DNA of 64,000 nt, taken from Deltaproteobacteria bacterium (GTDB taxonomy: Bacteria; Myxococcota; Myxococcia; Myxococcales; SZAS-1). The stretch covers positions 1 to 64,000 of the forward strand of contig JAFEBB010000004.1 in assembly GCA_018266075.1 (NCBI GenBank). Reading direction: 5' to 3'. Both the position numbers and the translations under genes were made by a program. Below, piece after piece: positions 51,022 through 58,906 of the stretch; positions within the stretch are counted from its first letter, which is position 1, and the number at the start of each line of letters is the position of its first letter. Below the pieces are notes generated by a model that saw only the letters and a list, made by a program, of their open reading frames with translations, was not told the DNA's origin and made no database searches.

Positions 51022-52062
51022 CTATCCGCAAGTGTGCGCGGTGGTGTCGCAGGTGGCGGGGCTGATGCAATCGGCGTCGCTGTTGCAGTCCACGCAGCTG
51101 CCGCTGCCGTCGCAGACCTTGCCGCCGCTCGAGCTGCACACCGAGCCCGCGTCGAGATTGCCGGTGCCCGGCGTGCCGCTGGTGCAGGTGCCGACCTGGC
51201 AATCGTTGGGCGCGGTCGGCGTGTCGCTGTTGTCGTCGGCGCCGCCGATGCCGCCGTCGCCGAAGCAGGTGACGGTCTGGCAGTCGCCGGCGGTCTGGAA
51301 CTGCGGGGGGGCGTTGCCGGCCGGCTGGTTGCTCAGGCCGCAGTTGCCGGTGGTGCAGGTGCGCGTCTGACAGGCGGTGTCGCTGCCGGGGCAGTCGCTC
51401 GCCTGGCTGCAGCTCGCGCCCGTGGTGCCGGTGGTGGTGGTGGTCGTCGTGGTGGACGTCGTCGACGTGGTGCCGCTGGTGCCCGTGGTGCCGGTGGCCG
51501 TGCTGGAGCTCGAGCTGCTGCTCGACGCGGCCGTCGACGTCGTCGACGAGCTGCTGGAGCTGCTGGCAGCCGTGGTGCTGGAGCTCGAGCTGCTGGAGCC
51601 GGTGGTGCTCGTGGAGCCGGAGCCCGAGCCCGAGCCCGAACCGGAACCGGAGTCGAACCCGGAGCCGGAGCCCGAGCCGGAGTCGCTGATGCCGCTGCCG
51701 CTGGTGCCCTGGGCGTTGGTGGTGCCGCTGGTGGAGCCGCTGTGGCTGCCGTGGGTGTGCGTGCCGGTGGTGCTGGTGTTGTTCGCGCCCGCGCCGGAGT
51801 CGGTGGTGGTGGCGCCGCTGGAGCCGCCCGCCGCGCCGCTGTTGAAGCTGGCGGTGGTGGAGCCGCCGTTGCAGTCGCAGGCACCGAACTTGTTGTCGCT
51901 GCCGCAGGTCTTCACGCCGGTGCAGTTGGCGAGGCCGGTGCAGGTGGAGATTTCCCCGGCGCTGCACTCGGTGACGACTTCCGTGGGTGAGCACGCGTCG
52001 AAAGCAGCCCAAAGCGCCGCAGCGCCCAAGAGGCCGAAAGCCACCCGTGTCTTGGCGTTCAT
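51022..52062 (-). CDS. Cys-rich surface protein with very long Ser/Thr/Gly linker
   Basis: A 346-residue protein with N-terminal hydrophobic stretch (FGLLGAAALWAAFDACS), possibly a lipoprotein signal with Cys at about 24. It opens with a small Cys domain (VVTECSAGEISTCTGLANC), then about 150 residues of Ser, Thr and Gly with a near-pure Thr run, then a C-terminal domain with many Cys in regular pairs (TCTTGNCG, DCQVGTC, DADCISPATC). The codons for the linker show a strong short-period repeat. ATG 52062 is used; the upstream extension adds nothing typical. Likely a stalked surface protein; function unknown. Confidence 0.72.
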   Translation of the reverse strand: MNAKTRVAFGLLGAAALWAAFDACSPTEVVTECSAGEISTCTGLANCTGVKTCGSDNKFGACDCNGGSTTASFNSGAAGGSSGATTTDSGAGANNTSTTGTHTHGSHSGSTSGTTNAQGTSGSGISDSGSGSGSGFDSGSGSGSGSGSGSTSTTGSSSSSSSTTAASSSSSSSTTSTAASSSSSSSSTATGTTGTSGTTSTTSTTTTTTTTGTTGASCSQASDCPGSDTACQTRTCTTGNCGLSNQPAGNAPPQFQTAGDCQTVTCFGDGGIGGADDNSDTPTAPNDCQVGTCTSGTPGTGNLDAGSVCSSSGGKVCDGSGSCVDCNSDADCISPATCDTTAHTCG

Positions 52063-52175
52063 GTTCGACACCTGTCGAAGGATTCGAGGACCGGCCAACG
52101 TCTTCCACTATGCCAAGAACGGTCGGCGCCGTCAGTCGGCGTGGCTACCTTCTCGACAGGCGGCGGGGGTGGGCG

Positions 52176-52916
52176 ATGGGACGGACGGGGCTTGTGCTCC
52201 TTGCGCTTCTCGGCGCGGGCTGCAGCACCACGCAATTCGTGCAGCGCGACGGCTGCTGGATCCGGCGCACCGAGTCGTTCCCCAAGGTGGTGCACGAGGA
52301 GATCGGCGTGTGCGCGCGGCAGCCGCCGGTGTGGAGCAACGATCGCGTGGCGCGCCTGGTCCAGGAATGCATGGCCGAGGCCGACTACCGCTGGCAGAAC
52401 GAGGCGCTCGCGGCCTGGAACCGCGGGCTGCCCCTGCCGCCGCAGCGCTCGGAGCACGAGGTGATGCAGCAGTGCATGGGTGAAGCGGCCACGTCGGTGA
52501 TCAGCGAGAACGAGGCCTTGAAGAAGCGCCTCACCGAGCTGTCGAGCGAGCGCGATGCCCTCCGCGCCGAGGCTTCGCGCGACAAGGAGCGGCTGCAGCA
52601 GAACCAGGAGCACATGACCGACGCGCTCGGCGAAGCGGCCAAGCGGCCCGCGCCGAATGCGTTCGCGACGTCGAACAGCAGCGGCTCGGCGACCACGCGA
52701 AGCGATCAAGAGTCGGCCCAGCAGCCCGCGCCTGCGCAGACGCTCGTCCCGGTGCCGGTGATGGAGCAGCTCCCGCCGCGCTCGGGGCTGGCGCCGGGCA
52801 TGGAGCGGCTGAAGGAGAAGAAGAAGGAGCCGCCTGCGGGCTGCACGCTACCGGGCGGCAAGCCGGGCCAGGAATGCAGCCCGCCGCCGCTACCGGGCAC
52901 GGCGGAGATCAAGTAG
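52176..52916 (+). CDS. Lipoprotein with predicted coiled coil
   Basis: A 246-residue lipoprotein with lipobox LLGAGC (Cys16). Residues 20-100 contain paired Cys (DGCWIRR, IGVCARQ, QECMAEA). Residues 105-150 look like a coiled coil (ENEALKKRLTELSSERDALRAEASRDKERL), then a Ser/Thr/Pro tail. The start at 52176 is chosen because it is the first ATG with a signal peptide; the open frame further upstream overlaps the previous gene's shadow. Function unknown; it may be an envelope structural element. Confidence 0.65.
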   Translation: MGRTGLVLLALLGAGCSTTQFVQRDGCWIRRTESFPKVVHEEIGVCARQPPVWSNDRVARLVQECMAEADYRWQNEALAAWNRGLPLPPQRSEHEVMQQCMGEAATSVISENEALKKRLTELSSERDALRAEASRDKERLQQNQEHMTDALGEAAKRPAPNAFATSNSSGSATTRSDQESAQQPAPAQTLVPVPVMEQLPPRSGLAPGMERLKEKKKEPPAGCTLPGGKPGQECSPPPLPGTAEIK

Positions 52917-52943
52917 GGCCGCGGATCCGAAGCGGATCCGGAT

Positions 52944-54077
52944 CTAGAACAGCGCGGCCAGCTTCGCGGTCTTGATCTCCACCTTGGGACCGGCGCGGCC
53001 GTCGCGGCCCTGGCGTCGTCCGGCATTGCCGCTGCGGCCGTCGTGGCCCTGCGCGCCGCCGCTGTACGTCGAACCGCCGTAGCCCTGGGGGCCGGCGCTG
53101 CCCGGCGAGCCGCCGGCACCGCCGGAGTTCTCGAAGCTGAGCGCGGCCAGGTAGGGCTTGGCCTCCGGCGAGACCGTGACCTTGATGTGGCCGCCGTCTG
53201 CGCCGTCCGCGCCATCGCCTCCGTCGCCGCCATCGCCGCCGTCGCCGCCGATGCCCGCAGGCGCGCCCGTGCCGCCACCGCCGCCGTCGCCGCCGCGGCC
53301 GCCGTGACCGCCGTTGCCACCCGCGCCGCCGTTGGCCGTGACCTTCAAGCTTCCGCCCTGCGGATCCACCAGGAAGAGCTCGTCGTGATCCTGGGTGGTG
53401 GAGTGCACGCGGACTTGAAGGAGCGGCGCCGCCACACCAGGCTGCAGGGTCACGGCGACCTCGATGTCATCGGCCTTGATGCCGTTCTCGCCGCTCTGCC
53501 CCGACTGGCCACGGCCGCCGTTGGCACCGTTCCCGCCGGCCCGGGCCGAGTCGCCGCTGCTGATCTCGTCGTGGCCGTGCTCGCCCGACTGGCCCTGCAA
53601 GCCGTCCTGTCCCGAGCGGCCGCTGGGTCCGTTGAAGTTGGCCCAGTAGGCGCAGTCGTAGCGGGTGGCGATGTCGAGCGAGCTCGAGACTTGTTGCCCC
53701 ACGACCTGGATCGCCAGGTGCGCGGGGTTGCCGCGCGTGGTGCGCGGGTCGCGATCCAGCGTGAGCATGCCCTCCGGGTCCACCGCCGCGCCCTGGCCCT
53801 GGATGTGGAAGCTGTCCCAGGTGACCTTGCCGTTGCCGGCGCCCTCGGTGACCAGGATCTCCCCGGACGTCAGCTTCGCGGAGAGGATGAGCGGCGCCTG
53901 GGTGCCCGGGCAGAGCGCCTTCACCCCGCCCGCGAGCGCGCCGTGGATCTCGGAGACCGGCTTGTCCTTCAAGTCGGTCTTCATGCCCATCGCCTTCTGG
54001 AGCGCGGCACAGCCCGAGCCGAGCAGCGCCAGCGCGGCCAGGCCGACGGCGAAGGCAGAGGAGCGGGAGGTGCGCAT
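52944..54077 (-). CDS. Collagen-like Gly-Xaa-Xaa lipoprotein
   Basis: A 377-residue lipoprotein starting at ATG 54077 with lipobox LLGSGC (Cys23). Residues 25 to about 150 are a non-repeat domain. Several Gly-rich tracts follow with Gly every second or third residue, for example SGRSGQDGLQGQSGEHGHD and GGDGGDGGDGGDGADGADGG, which can form collagen-like or polyglycine-type helices. The C-terminal block is also Gly-rich (SGNAGRRQGRDGRAG). The overlapping frames on the other strand read as Ala/Val runs and are shadows. The extension of the frame beyond 54077 is not used. Collagen-like proteins in bacteria often sit at the cell surface. Confidence 0.75.
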   Translation of the reverse strand: MRTSRSSAFAVGLAALALLGSGCAALQKAMGMKTDLKDKPVSEIHGALAGGVKALCPGTQAPLILSAKLTSGEILVTEGAGNGKVTWDSFHIQGQGAAVDPEGMLTLDRDPRTTRGNPAHLAIQVVGQQVSSSLDIATRYDCAYWANFNGPSGRSGQDGLQGQSGEHGHDEISSGDSARAGGNGANGGRGQSGQSGENGIKADDIEVAVTLQPGVAAPLLQVRVHSTTQDHDELFLVDPQGGSLKVTANGGAGGNGGHGGRGGDGGGGGTGAPAGIGGDGGDGGDGGDGADGADGGHIKVTVSPEAKPYLAALSFENSGGAGGSPGSAGPQGYGGSTYSGGAQGHDGRSGNAGRRQGRDGRAGPKVEIKTAKLAALF

Positions 54078-54229
54078 GGCGGGCTCGCAGGTCGAGGACG
54101 TTTGCTCGTAGCCCAACGCGGCCCGCGGTCCAAATGCGCAGCGAATCGCTGCCGGGCGATCGTCGAACCATCCAACGCTGGACAGGGCCCTCAAGGGACC
54201 TTCTAATCACTCTTGGAGGGGCTCCCCAC

Positions 54230-55273
54230 ATGAACACGCGCTTCACCATCGCGCTCACGGCGCTCTGCTTTGCGGCTTGCTCTGGCAACAACGGCTCGAG
54301 CGGCTCCAGCGGCGGGACCACGGCCGCGGCGTCCAGCGGCGGCTCCACGGGGACCAACCAGACCGGCGCGAGCTCGGGCAGCAACGGCACCTCGACCACC
54401 GGCACCAGCTCCACCTCGAGCACGGGCAGCAGCGGCTCGAGCAGCGGGAGCAGCGGCACGACCGGTGTGAGCGGCCAGATCGACTCCGACTGCGGCACCG
54501 GCCACTCGGTGTGCAACCCGGGCACGCACTGCACGCACATCACCCAGGCATCGGTGCAGCACTACTCGTGCGCGTGCACGCTGGCGGGCTCGGCGGCGGG
54601 CGACAGCTGCACCAACAACACCAACGGGCTCACCACCTGCGACGCGTACGTCGACGACTGCCGCGCCCCGCGCGACTTCGACTACTGCAACGACAACATG
54701 CCCTGCGACACGAACTACGTCTGCACGAACATCATCGGCGCGACCTTCTCCGACGGCGGCGGCGTGGCCGAGTGCGAGAAGGAGTGCACCACCACCGACG
54801 ACTGCCCCGAGGTGCTCACCAAGTGCGTGCCCGGCGCCATCACCCACCACTACCCGGACGGCGGCACGACCACGTTCGGCGCGTGCCACCGCAACTACTG
54901 CGGCCCGAATACGGTCGTCTCCGACGGCGGCGTGGCAGACGCGGGCCAGTACTACCAGCCGTGCGACGCGGCGGACGCGGGCGACGGCTTCTGCGTGGCG
55001 CGCCTGCTCTCCAGCGGCGGCGACTACGGCTACTGCTACCGCTCGGGCTCGGCGGCGAGCGGCGCGGTCTGCGGCAACAACAACGCGGACAACCCGTTCT
55101 GCGCTCTCGGCGACCTCTGCCTCTACACCAGCGATCCGCAGGCACCTGCGTTCTGCGCCCCGGCCTGCGACGCGCGCTCGCACGGCGCGCTCGGCATCTG
55201 CCCCTCGGGCCTGGTGTGCACCCAGTTCGGCTCGGGCAGCCCCACGAGCCCTGATCCGGGTTACTGCCAGTAG
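54230..55273 (+). CDS. Cys-rich lipoprotein with Ser/Thr/Gly linker
   Basis: A 347-residue protein starting at ATG 54230 with lipobox CFAAC (Cys18). Residues 18-84 are a Ser/Thr/Gly linker. The rest holds about 20 cysteines (DCGTGHSVCNPGTHC, CTTTDDCPEVLTKC, CPSGLVCTQFG), a pattern shared with the other surface Cys proteins nearby. SD GGAGG lies 10 bases before the ATG. Function unknown; surface exposed by inference. Confidence 0.75.
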   Translation: MNTRFTIALTALCFAACSGNNGSSGSSGGTTAAASSGGSTGTNQTGASSGSNGTSTTGTSSTSSTGSSGSSSGSSGTTGVSGQIDSDCGTGHSVCNPGTHCTHITQASVQHYSCACTLAGSAAGDSCTNNTNGLTTCDAYVDDCRAPRDFDYCNDNMPCDTNYVCTNIIGATFSDGGGVAECEKECTTTDDCPEVLTKCVPGAITHHYPDGGTTTFGACHRNYCGPNTVVSDGGVADAGQYYQPCDAADAGDGFCVARLLSSGGDYGYCYRSGSAASGAVCGNNNADNPFCALGDLCLYTSDPQAPAFCAPACDARSHGALGICPSGLVCTQFGSGSPTSPDPGYCQ

Positions 55274-55397
55274 TCGGTCCGGGACGCCGCCCTCCCGATT
55301 TCGAATCTCTCAATCCGCGCGAGCGTCCCATCGCCCGCGCGGCCGAGGGCCGGCGCCCGTGGGCGCAACGAACCGCGATGCCCAGCGTCGAGCTGGC

Positions 55398-56387
55398 TCA
55401 GCCCTGCACATAGCCCTGCGCCGCCGCGTTGGCGAAGGCCGCCGCGCCCTTCTGCTGCACGTCGTCGAAGCTCACCGACGGCCCGCCGGCGACGATGCCC
55501 TGCTGCGCGCCCGAGCCCGGCAGCACCACCATCTTCACCTTCTGCGAATCCATCCCGCCGTAGCGCGGATCCGGGTTGATCCCCAGCTGCGACGCGAGCG
55601 CCATCGAGCCCTCGCCGAGCTTCGTGGACGGCCCCACGTCGGCGTAGATCGCGTACACGCTCTTGCCGTTGTAGCTGACCTGCACCAGGTCGCCGAGCTT
55701 GGCGCCGCCCGCGCGCGCGAGCGACGGCGGCAGCACGATGTACGGCACCGTCTTCGCGTCCACGTAGCCGTCCGCGAACTTCAACGACGTCTGGTCCTGG
55801 TGCCAGGGATCCTGGCTGTGGGTGATGCCCGTGGCGCCGTCGGAGTCGATGTCGAGCTTGCTCTGGAAAGCGAACGCGCCCACCGCGCCCGAGCTGGTGT
55901 GCACGGCGTTGATGGACGTCGACGTGCCCGTGTAGCTGAGCCCCAGCGAGCTCGCGCCGGATCCGAGCGCGTAGACGTCGCCCGCGGGCGCAGGCTGCGG
56001 ATTCGTCGGCGGCGTGACCGGGGTGCTGCTGCCGGCGCTGGCGGCGTCGAGCGCGGCCCAGGTCATCGGCCCGACCACGCCGTCTGCGGTCAGCCCCTGC
56101 GCGGCCTGGAACTGCTTCACGGCCGCGAGCGTGTGCGGACCGAAGCTGCCGTCGGCGCCGCCGGTGTCGTAGCCCAACGCAGTCAACGCCTGCTGCAGCG
56201 CCACCACGTCCGAGCCCGAGGCGCCCTGCTTCAGCGTGGCCCGCGCGGTGGTGTGCACGAGGTCGCGGTGCACCGGCGCGGCGTCGAAGCCGTCGCTCGC
56301 CGCGGCCGGCGTGGAGCTGCGCGAGGGCGCGCTCGTGTCCACGCTTGGCGATGAAGACGGGCGAACGGACAAGCGGTGGACCTTCAT
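55398..56387 (-). CDS. GH75-like chitosanase with peptidoglycan-binding domain
   Basis: A 329-residue protein. Residues 50-110 form a PG_binding_1 domain (GSDVVALQQALTALGYDTGGADG, TLAAVKQFQAAQGLTADGVVGP). Residues 135-329 resemble glycoside hydrolase family 75 (chitosanases): KLDIDSDGATG, VPYIVLPPSLA and VYAIYADVGPSTKLGEGSMALAS contain the expected Asp and Glu catalytic pair. Such enzymes hydrolyse chitosan. No clear Sec signal peptide is visible at MKVHRLSVRPSSSPSV, so export is not explained. ATG 56387 is the first start; the open frame upstream shadows the divergent tonB gene. The next gene starts about 200 bases away. Confidence 0.75.
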   Translation of the reverse strand: MKVHRLSVRPSSSPSVDTSAPSRSSTPAAASDGFDAAPVHRDLVHTTARATLKQGASGSDVVALQQALTALGYDTGGADGSFGPHTLAAVKQFQAAQGLTADGVVGPMTWAALDAASAGSSTPVTPPTNPQPAPAGDVYALGSGASSLGLSYTGTSTSINAVHTSSGAVGAFAFQSKLDIDSDGATGITHSQDPWHQDQTSLKFADGYVDAKTVPYIVLPPSLARAGGAKLGDLVQVSYNGKSVYAIYADVGPSTKLGEGSMALASQLGINPDPRYGGMDSQKVKMVVLPGSGAQQGIVAGGPSVSFDDVQQKGAAAFANAAAQGYVQG

Positions 56388-56588
56388 GTTGGGCCTCCTG
56401 GGCGCGGGCAGATTCTCGGGCGCGCGACGTTTCGAGTTGCGGAGGAAAAAAGGACAAGTCGCGAGCGAATGAGCGACCTTGCGACCGTCTGAAGTGCCGA
56501 TCCGTCCTTGAGAAAGTTCCTTGGGGCGGTTGAACTGGGCCGTTAACTCGTGGTTCATCCCGGGATCCACCCCGTTGGGCTTTTTCGC

Positions 56589-57809
56589 GTGAGCCAGCCG
56601 GCCCCCATCTTTCTGCGACGGATCGACGACCCGCTGCCGCGGCTTGCGGGCGCGCTCGGCCTTGCGCTGGCTGCGCACGCGACGCTGGTCCTCGCCATCG
56701 CCGCGGCCTCCTACTTCGGCTGGCTCGACAGCAAGCCCATCCCCAAGCCGCCCGAGCAGGTGGCGCTGGTGACCGTGTCCGCGTCGCAGTGGAACGCGAA
56801 TCGCTCCATCCCGGATCCGACCGCGCCGGCGTTGAAGACGGAGCCCAAGGCGCCCCAGCTCGAGCAGGTGAAAAAAGAGGCGATGCCCAAGGGCCAGATC
56901 GTCGACGTGCAGGCCGGCAACGACCAGAAGCCCGCCGACGCCAAGTACCTCGCCGATCACGACAACACCGTCGCCAAGGAGACCCGCGCCCGCGAGCAGA
57001 GCCAGCGCTACAAGACCGCGATGGCGCAGAAGACCACGCCCGTGCCCGCGGAGAAGTCGCTCGCGGATCCGGGCGGGGCCAAGGGCGAGCGCGGCAACGG
57101 CGGCCAGGGCAAGGACGACTCGCGCATGCGCGAGGGCTCGCACGCGGGGCACTTCGAGCTGCCGACGAATCAACCTCGACCCGAGCTGGCCATGGCCGAG
57201 ACCGAGCCGCACGGCGAGATCCACAACCAGAACCAGCTGCAGCAGAAGGCCGGCAACGCGCCGCGGCTCCTGGTGACGCCGGGCGAGCTCTCCAAGATGA
57301 ACGACGACGCCATTGCGTCCAACGGGCACTTCGGTCGCGAGGGCGAGGAGGCGCAGCCGTCGCGCGGCGAGCAGGGCGATCAGGCCGGCGCGCCGTCGAA
57401 CGACCGGCTCGATCTGCCCGAAGGAAGCGGCACCTGGCTCAACACGCGCGAGTTCCGCTACGCGCAGTTCTTCAACCGCATCAAGCAGCGGGTGAGCGAG
57501 CAGTGGAACGTGGACGCCGTGCTCTCCAAGCGCGATCCGCGCGGCGCGCTCGTGCCCGCCGAGCGCGTCACGTTGCTCGGCGTGGTGCTCGACGCCCAGG
57601 GCCGCATCGCCGACGTCCAGGTGCTGCAGAGCTCGGGCGTGACCTTCCTCGACGAAGAAGCGGTCGCGGCATTCCAGCGCGCGCAGCCGTTCCCCAATCC
57701 GCCGCCGGCGCTCTTCGACGACGAGGGGAAGATGAAGTTCGCGTTCGGCTTCTACATCGAGCCGGGCCACGGCGGCGGCGGCTTCCGCGTGTACCGCAAC
57801 CGAGATTAA
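56589..57809 (+). CDS. tonB: TonB-type energy transducer
   Basis: About 406 residues from GTG 56589 (an earlier GTG at 56550 is possible; neither has a clear ribosome binding site). An N-terminal membrane helix (AGALGLALAAHATLVLAIAAAS) is followed by a long Lys/Glu/Gln-rich periplasmic spacer. The C-terminal TonB domain is clear in RIKQRVSEQWNVDAVL, VVLDAQGRIADVQVLQSSGVTFLDEEAVAAFQRAQPFPNPP. TonB links ExbBD in the inner membrane to outer-membrane receptors. No exbB, exbD or receptor gene is adjacent. Divergent from the chitosanase gene. Confidence 0.85.
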   Translation: MSQPAPIFLRRIDDPLPRLAGALGLALAAHATLVLAIAAASYFGWLDSKPIPKPPEQVALVTVSASQWNANRSIPDPTAPALKTEPKAPQLEQVKKEAMPKGQIVDVQAGNDQKPADAKYLADHDNTVAKETRAREQSQRYKTAMAQKTTPVPAEKSLADPGGAKGERGNGGQGKDDSRMREGSHAGHFELPTNQPRPELAMAETEPHGEIHNQNQLQQKAGNAPRLLVTPGELSKMNDDAIASNGHFGREGEEAQPSRGEQGDQAGAPSNDRLDLPEGSGTWLNTREFRYAQFFNRIKQRVSEQWNVDAVLSKRDPRGALVPAERVTLLGVVLDAQGRIADVQVLQSSGVTFLDEEAVAAFQRAQPFPNPPPALFDDEGKMKFAFGFYIEPGHGGGGFRVYRNRD

Positions 57810-57821
57810 CCGAACGGTTAA
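57806..57821. other. Palindrome holding both convergent stop codons
   Basis: TTAACCGAACGGTTAA pairs TTAACCG with CGGTTAA around AA. The TAA of tonB (57807-57809) and the TAA of the convergent DUF4442 gene (minus strand, 57818-57820) both lie inside it. The stem is short and has no T-rich tract, so it is at best a weak bidirectional terminator. Confidence 0.5.
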
Positions 57822-58354
57822 GACTTCTTCGGCCCCACCAGCGTTCGCAGCGTGGCCGTGGCCACCACGTCGCCGGCCTTGTCCTTCATGGTGACGGGGA
57901 TCGCGTACTCGCGCTTCTCGCTCGAGGAGATCGCGCTGGCCTCGCCCTCGGCGATGATCGTGCCGCGCGCCTTCTTGTGGAACTCGACGGTGAAGCCCGC
58001 GACGATGAAGCGCGCGTCCACCGGAAGCGAATAGGCCACGGCCAGGTTGCCCGCGAGCTCGGCGAGGTTGGTGAGCGCCACCGCGTGAACGCTGCGGAAG
58101 GGGTTGCGCACGCCCGGCGTGTCCGCCATCGACACGCGCGCGTAGCCCTGGCGCACCTCGAGCACGCGCGGGTTGATGGTGGCGGTGTAGCGCGCCGCGC
58201 GACCCACGAGGAAGCTGAACGCCCGCTTGCCGCCGGGGATGCCCACGAGCTTGTCCCAGGCTTCGCGGATGAAGTTGCGGCCCGGCGCCTCCACGCTCAG
58301 CGCGTTCTTCAGACTGCCCACGGTCTCGGAGAGCATCGACATGGCGCTCCTCAT
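57818..58354 (-). CDS. DUF4442 hotdog-fold thioesterase-like protein
   Basis: A 178-residue protein of the DUF4442/PaaI-like hotdog group: RVLEVRQGYARVSMADTPGVRNPFRSVHAVALTNLAELAGNLA carries the family core. Such proteins are predicted acyl-CoA thioesterases or fatty-acid-related proteins; the catalytic residue was not identified. The ATG 58354 has a good ribosome binding site (AAGGGGAG); a second ATG at 58342 would give 174 residues. It converges with tonB and is divergent from the YkgJ-type gene, 43 bases away. Confidence 0.8.
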   Translation of the reverse strand: MRSAMSMLSETVGSLKNALSVEAPGRNFIREAWDKLVGIPGGKRAFSFLVGRAARYTATINPRVLEVRQGYARVSMADTPGVRNPFRSVHAVALTNLAELAGNLAVAYSLPVDARFIVAGFTVEFHKKARGTIIAEGEASAISSSEKREYAIPVTMKDKAGDVVATATLRTLVGPKKS

Positions 58355-58397
58355 CGCTCCCCTTGGCCTGCGCGGTCAAGACCCGTAGCTTTCGCGC

Positions 58398-58736
58398 GTG
58401 CCGAGCTTCGACTGCCAGTCCTGCGGCGCCTGCTGCTGCAACTCCGACGAGAACCGCGCCGAGGGCTACCCCTGGTACGTGGAGCTCGACGACGCCCGCT
58501 CGCGGCTCCTGCGCGATGACGATCTGCGCAAGCGCTATGTGGTCCAGGATCCGCAGGGCGTGCCACACCTGCGCTTGGATCCGAGCGGACGCTGCGCGGC
58601 CCTGCGCGGCAAGCTGGGCAAGAGCGTCACCTGCGCGGTGTATGCGGATCGGCCGCGCGGCTGCCGACGGGTGATGCCCGGCGACGCGCAGTGCCTGAAG
58701 GCGCGTGTGCAGCGCGGGATTGATCCGGCGAACTAG
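58398..58736 (+). CDS. YkgJ-type zinc/iron-chelating Cys-cluster protein
   Basis: A 112-residue protein starting at GTG 58398. Cysteines at 6, 9, 12, 13 and 14 (DCQSCGACCC) and a later set (GRCAALRGKLGKSVTC, RGCRRVM, AQCLK) match the YkgJ/CxxCxxCC family, thought to bind a metal or iron-sulfur cluster. No signal peptide is seen. It is divergent from the DUF4442 gene. The function of the family is not settled. Confidence 0.85.
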   Translation: MPSFDCQSCGACCCNSDENRAEGYPWYVELDDARSRLLRDDDLRKRYVVQDPQGVPHLRLDPSGRCAALRGKLGKSVTCAVYADRPRGCRRVMPGDAQCLKARVQRGIDPAN

Positions 58737-58906
58737 CCGACCTTCACCGGATCCGCGCCGACCCTGGCCCGCGCGAGCCGCTCGGCGCGCGGGCGACCCC
58801 GGAGTTGGCTACATTGGCACGCGTCACAACAAACGCCCGCTTGGGGCGAGAATCTCCCGCTGCTCTCGGTCGCTTACACGTCAGCAGCTTGACCGTCGGA
58901 GCCGTC

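Noticed and set aside
51300-51900. Repeated short units suggesting a CRISPR or tandem repeat array
   Set aside because: The repeats are codons for Ser, Thr and Gly in one reading frame of a surface protein, with no spacers of constant length.
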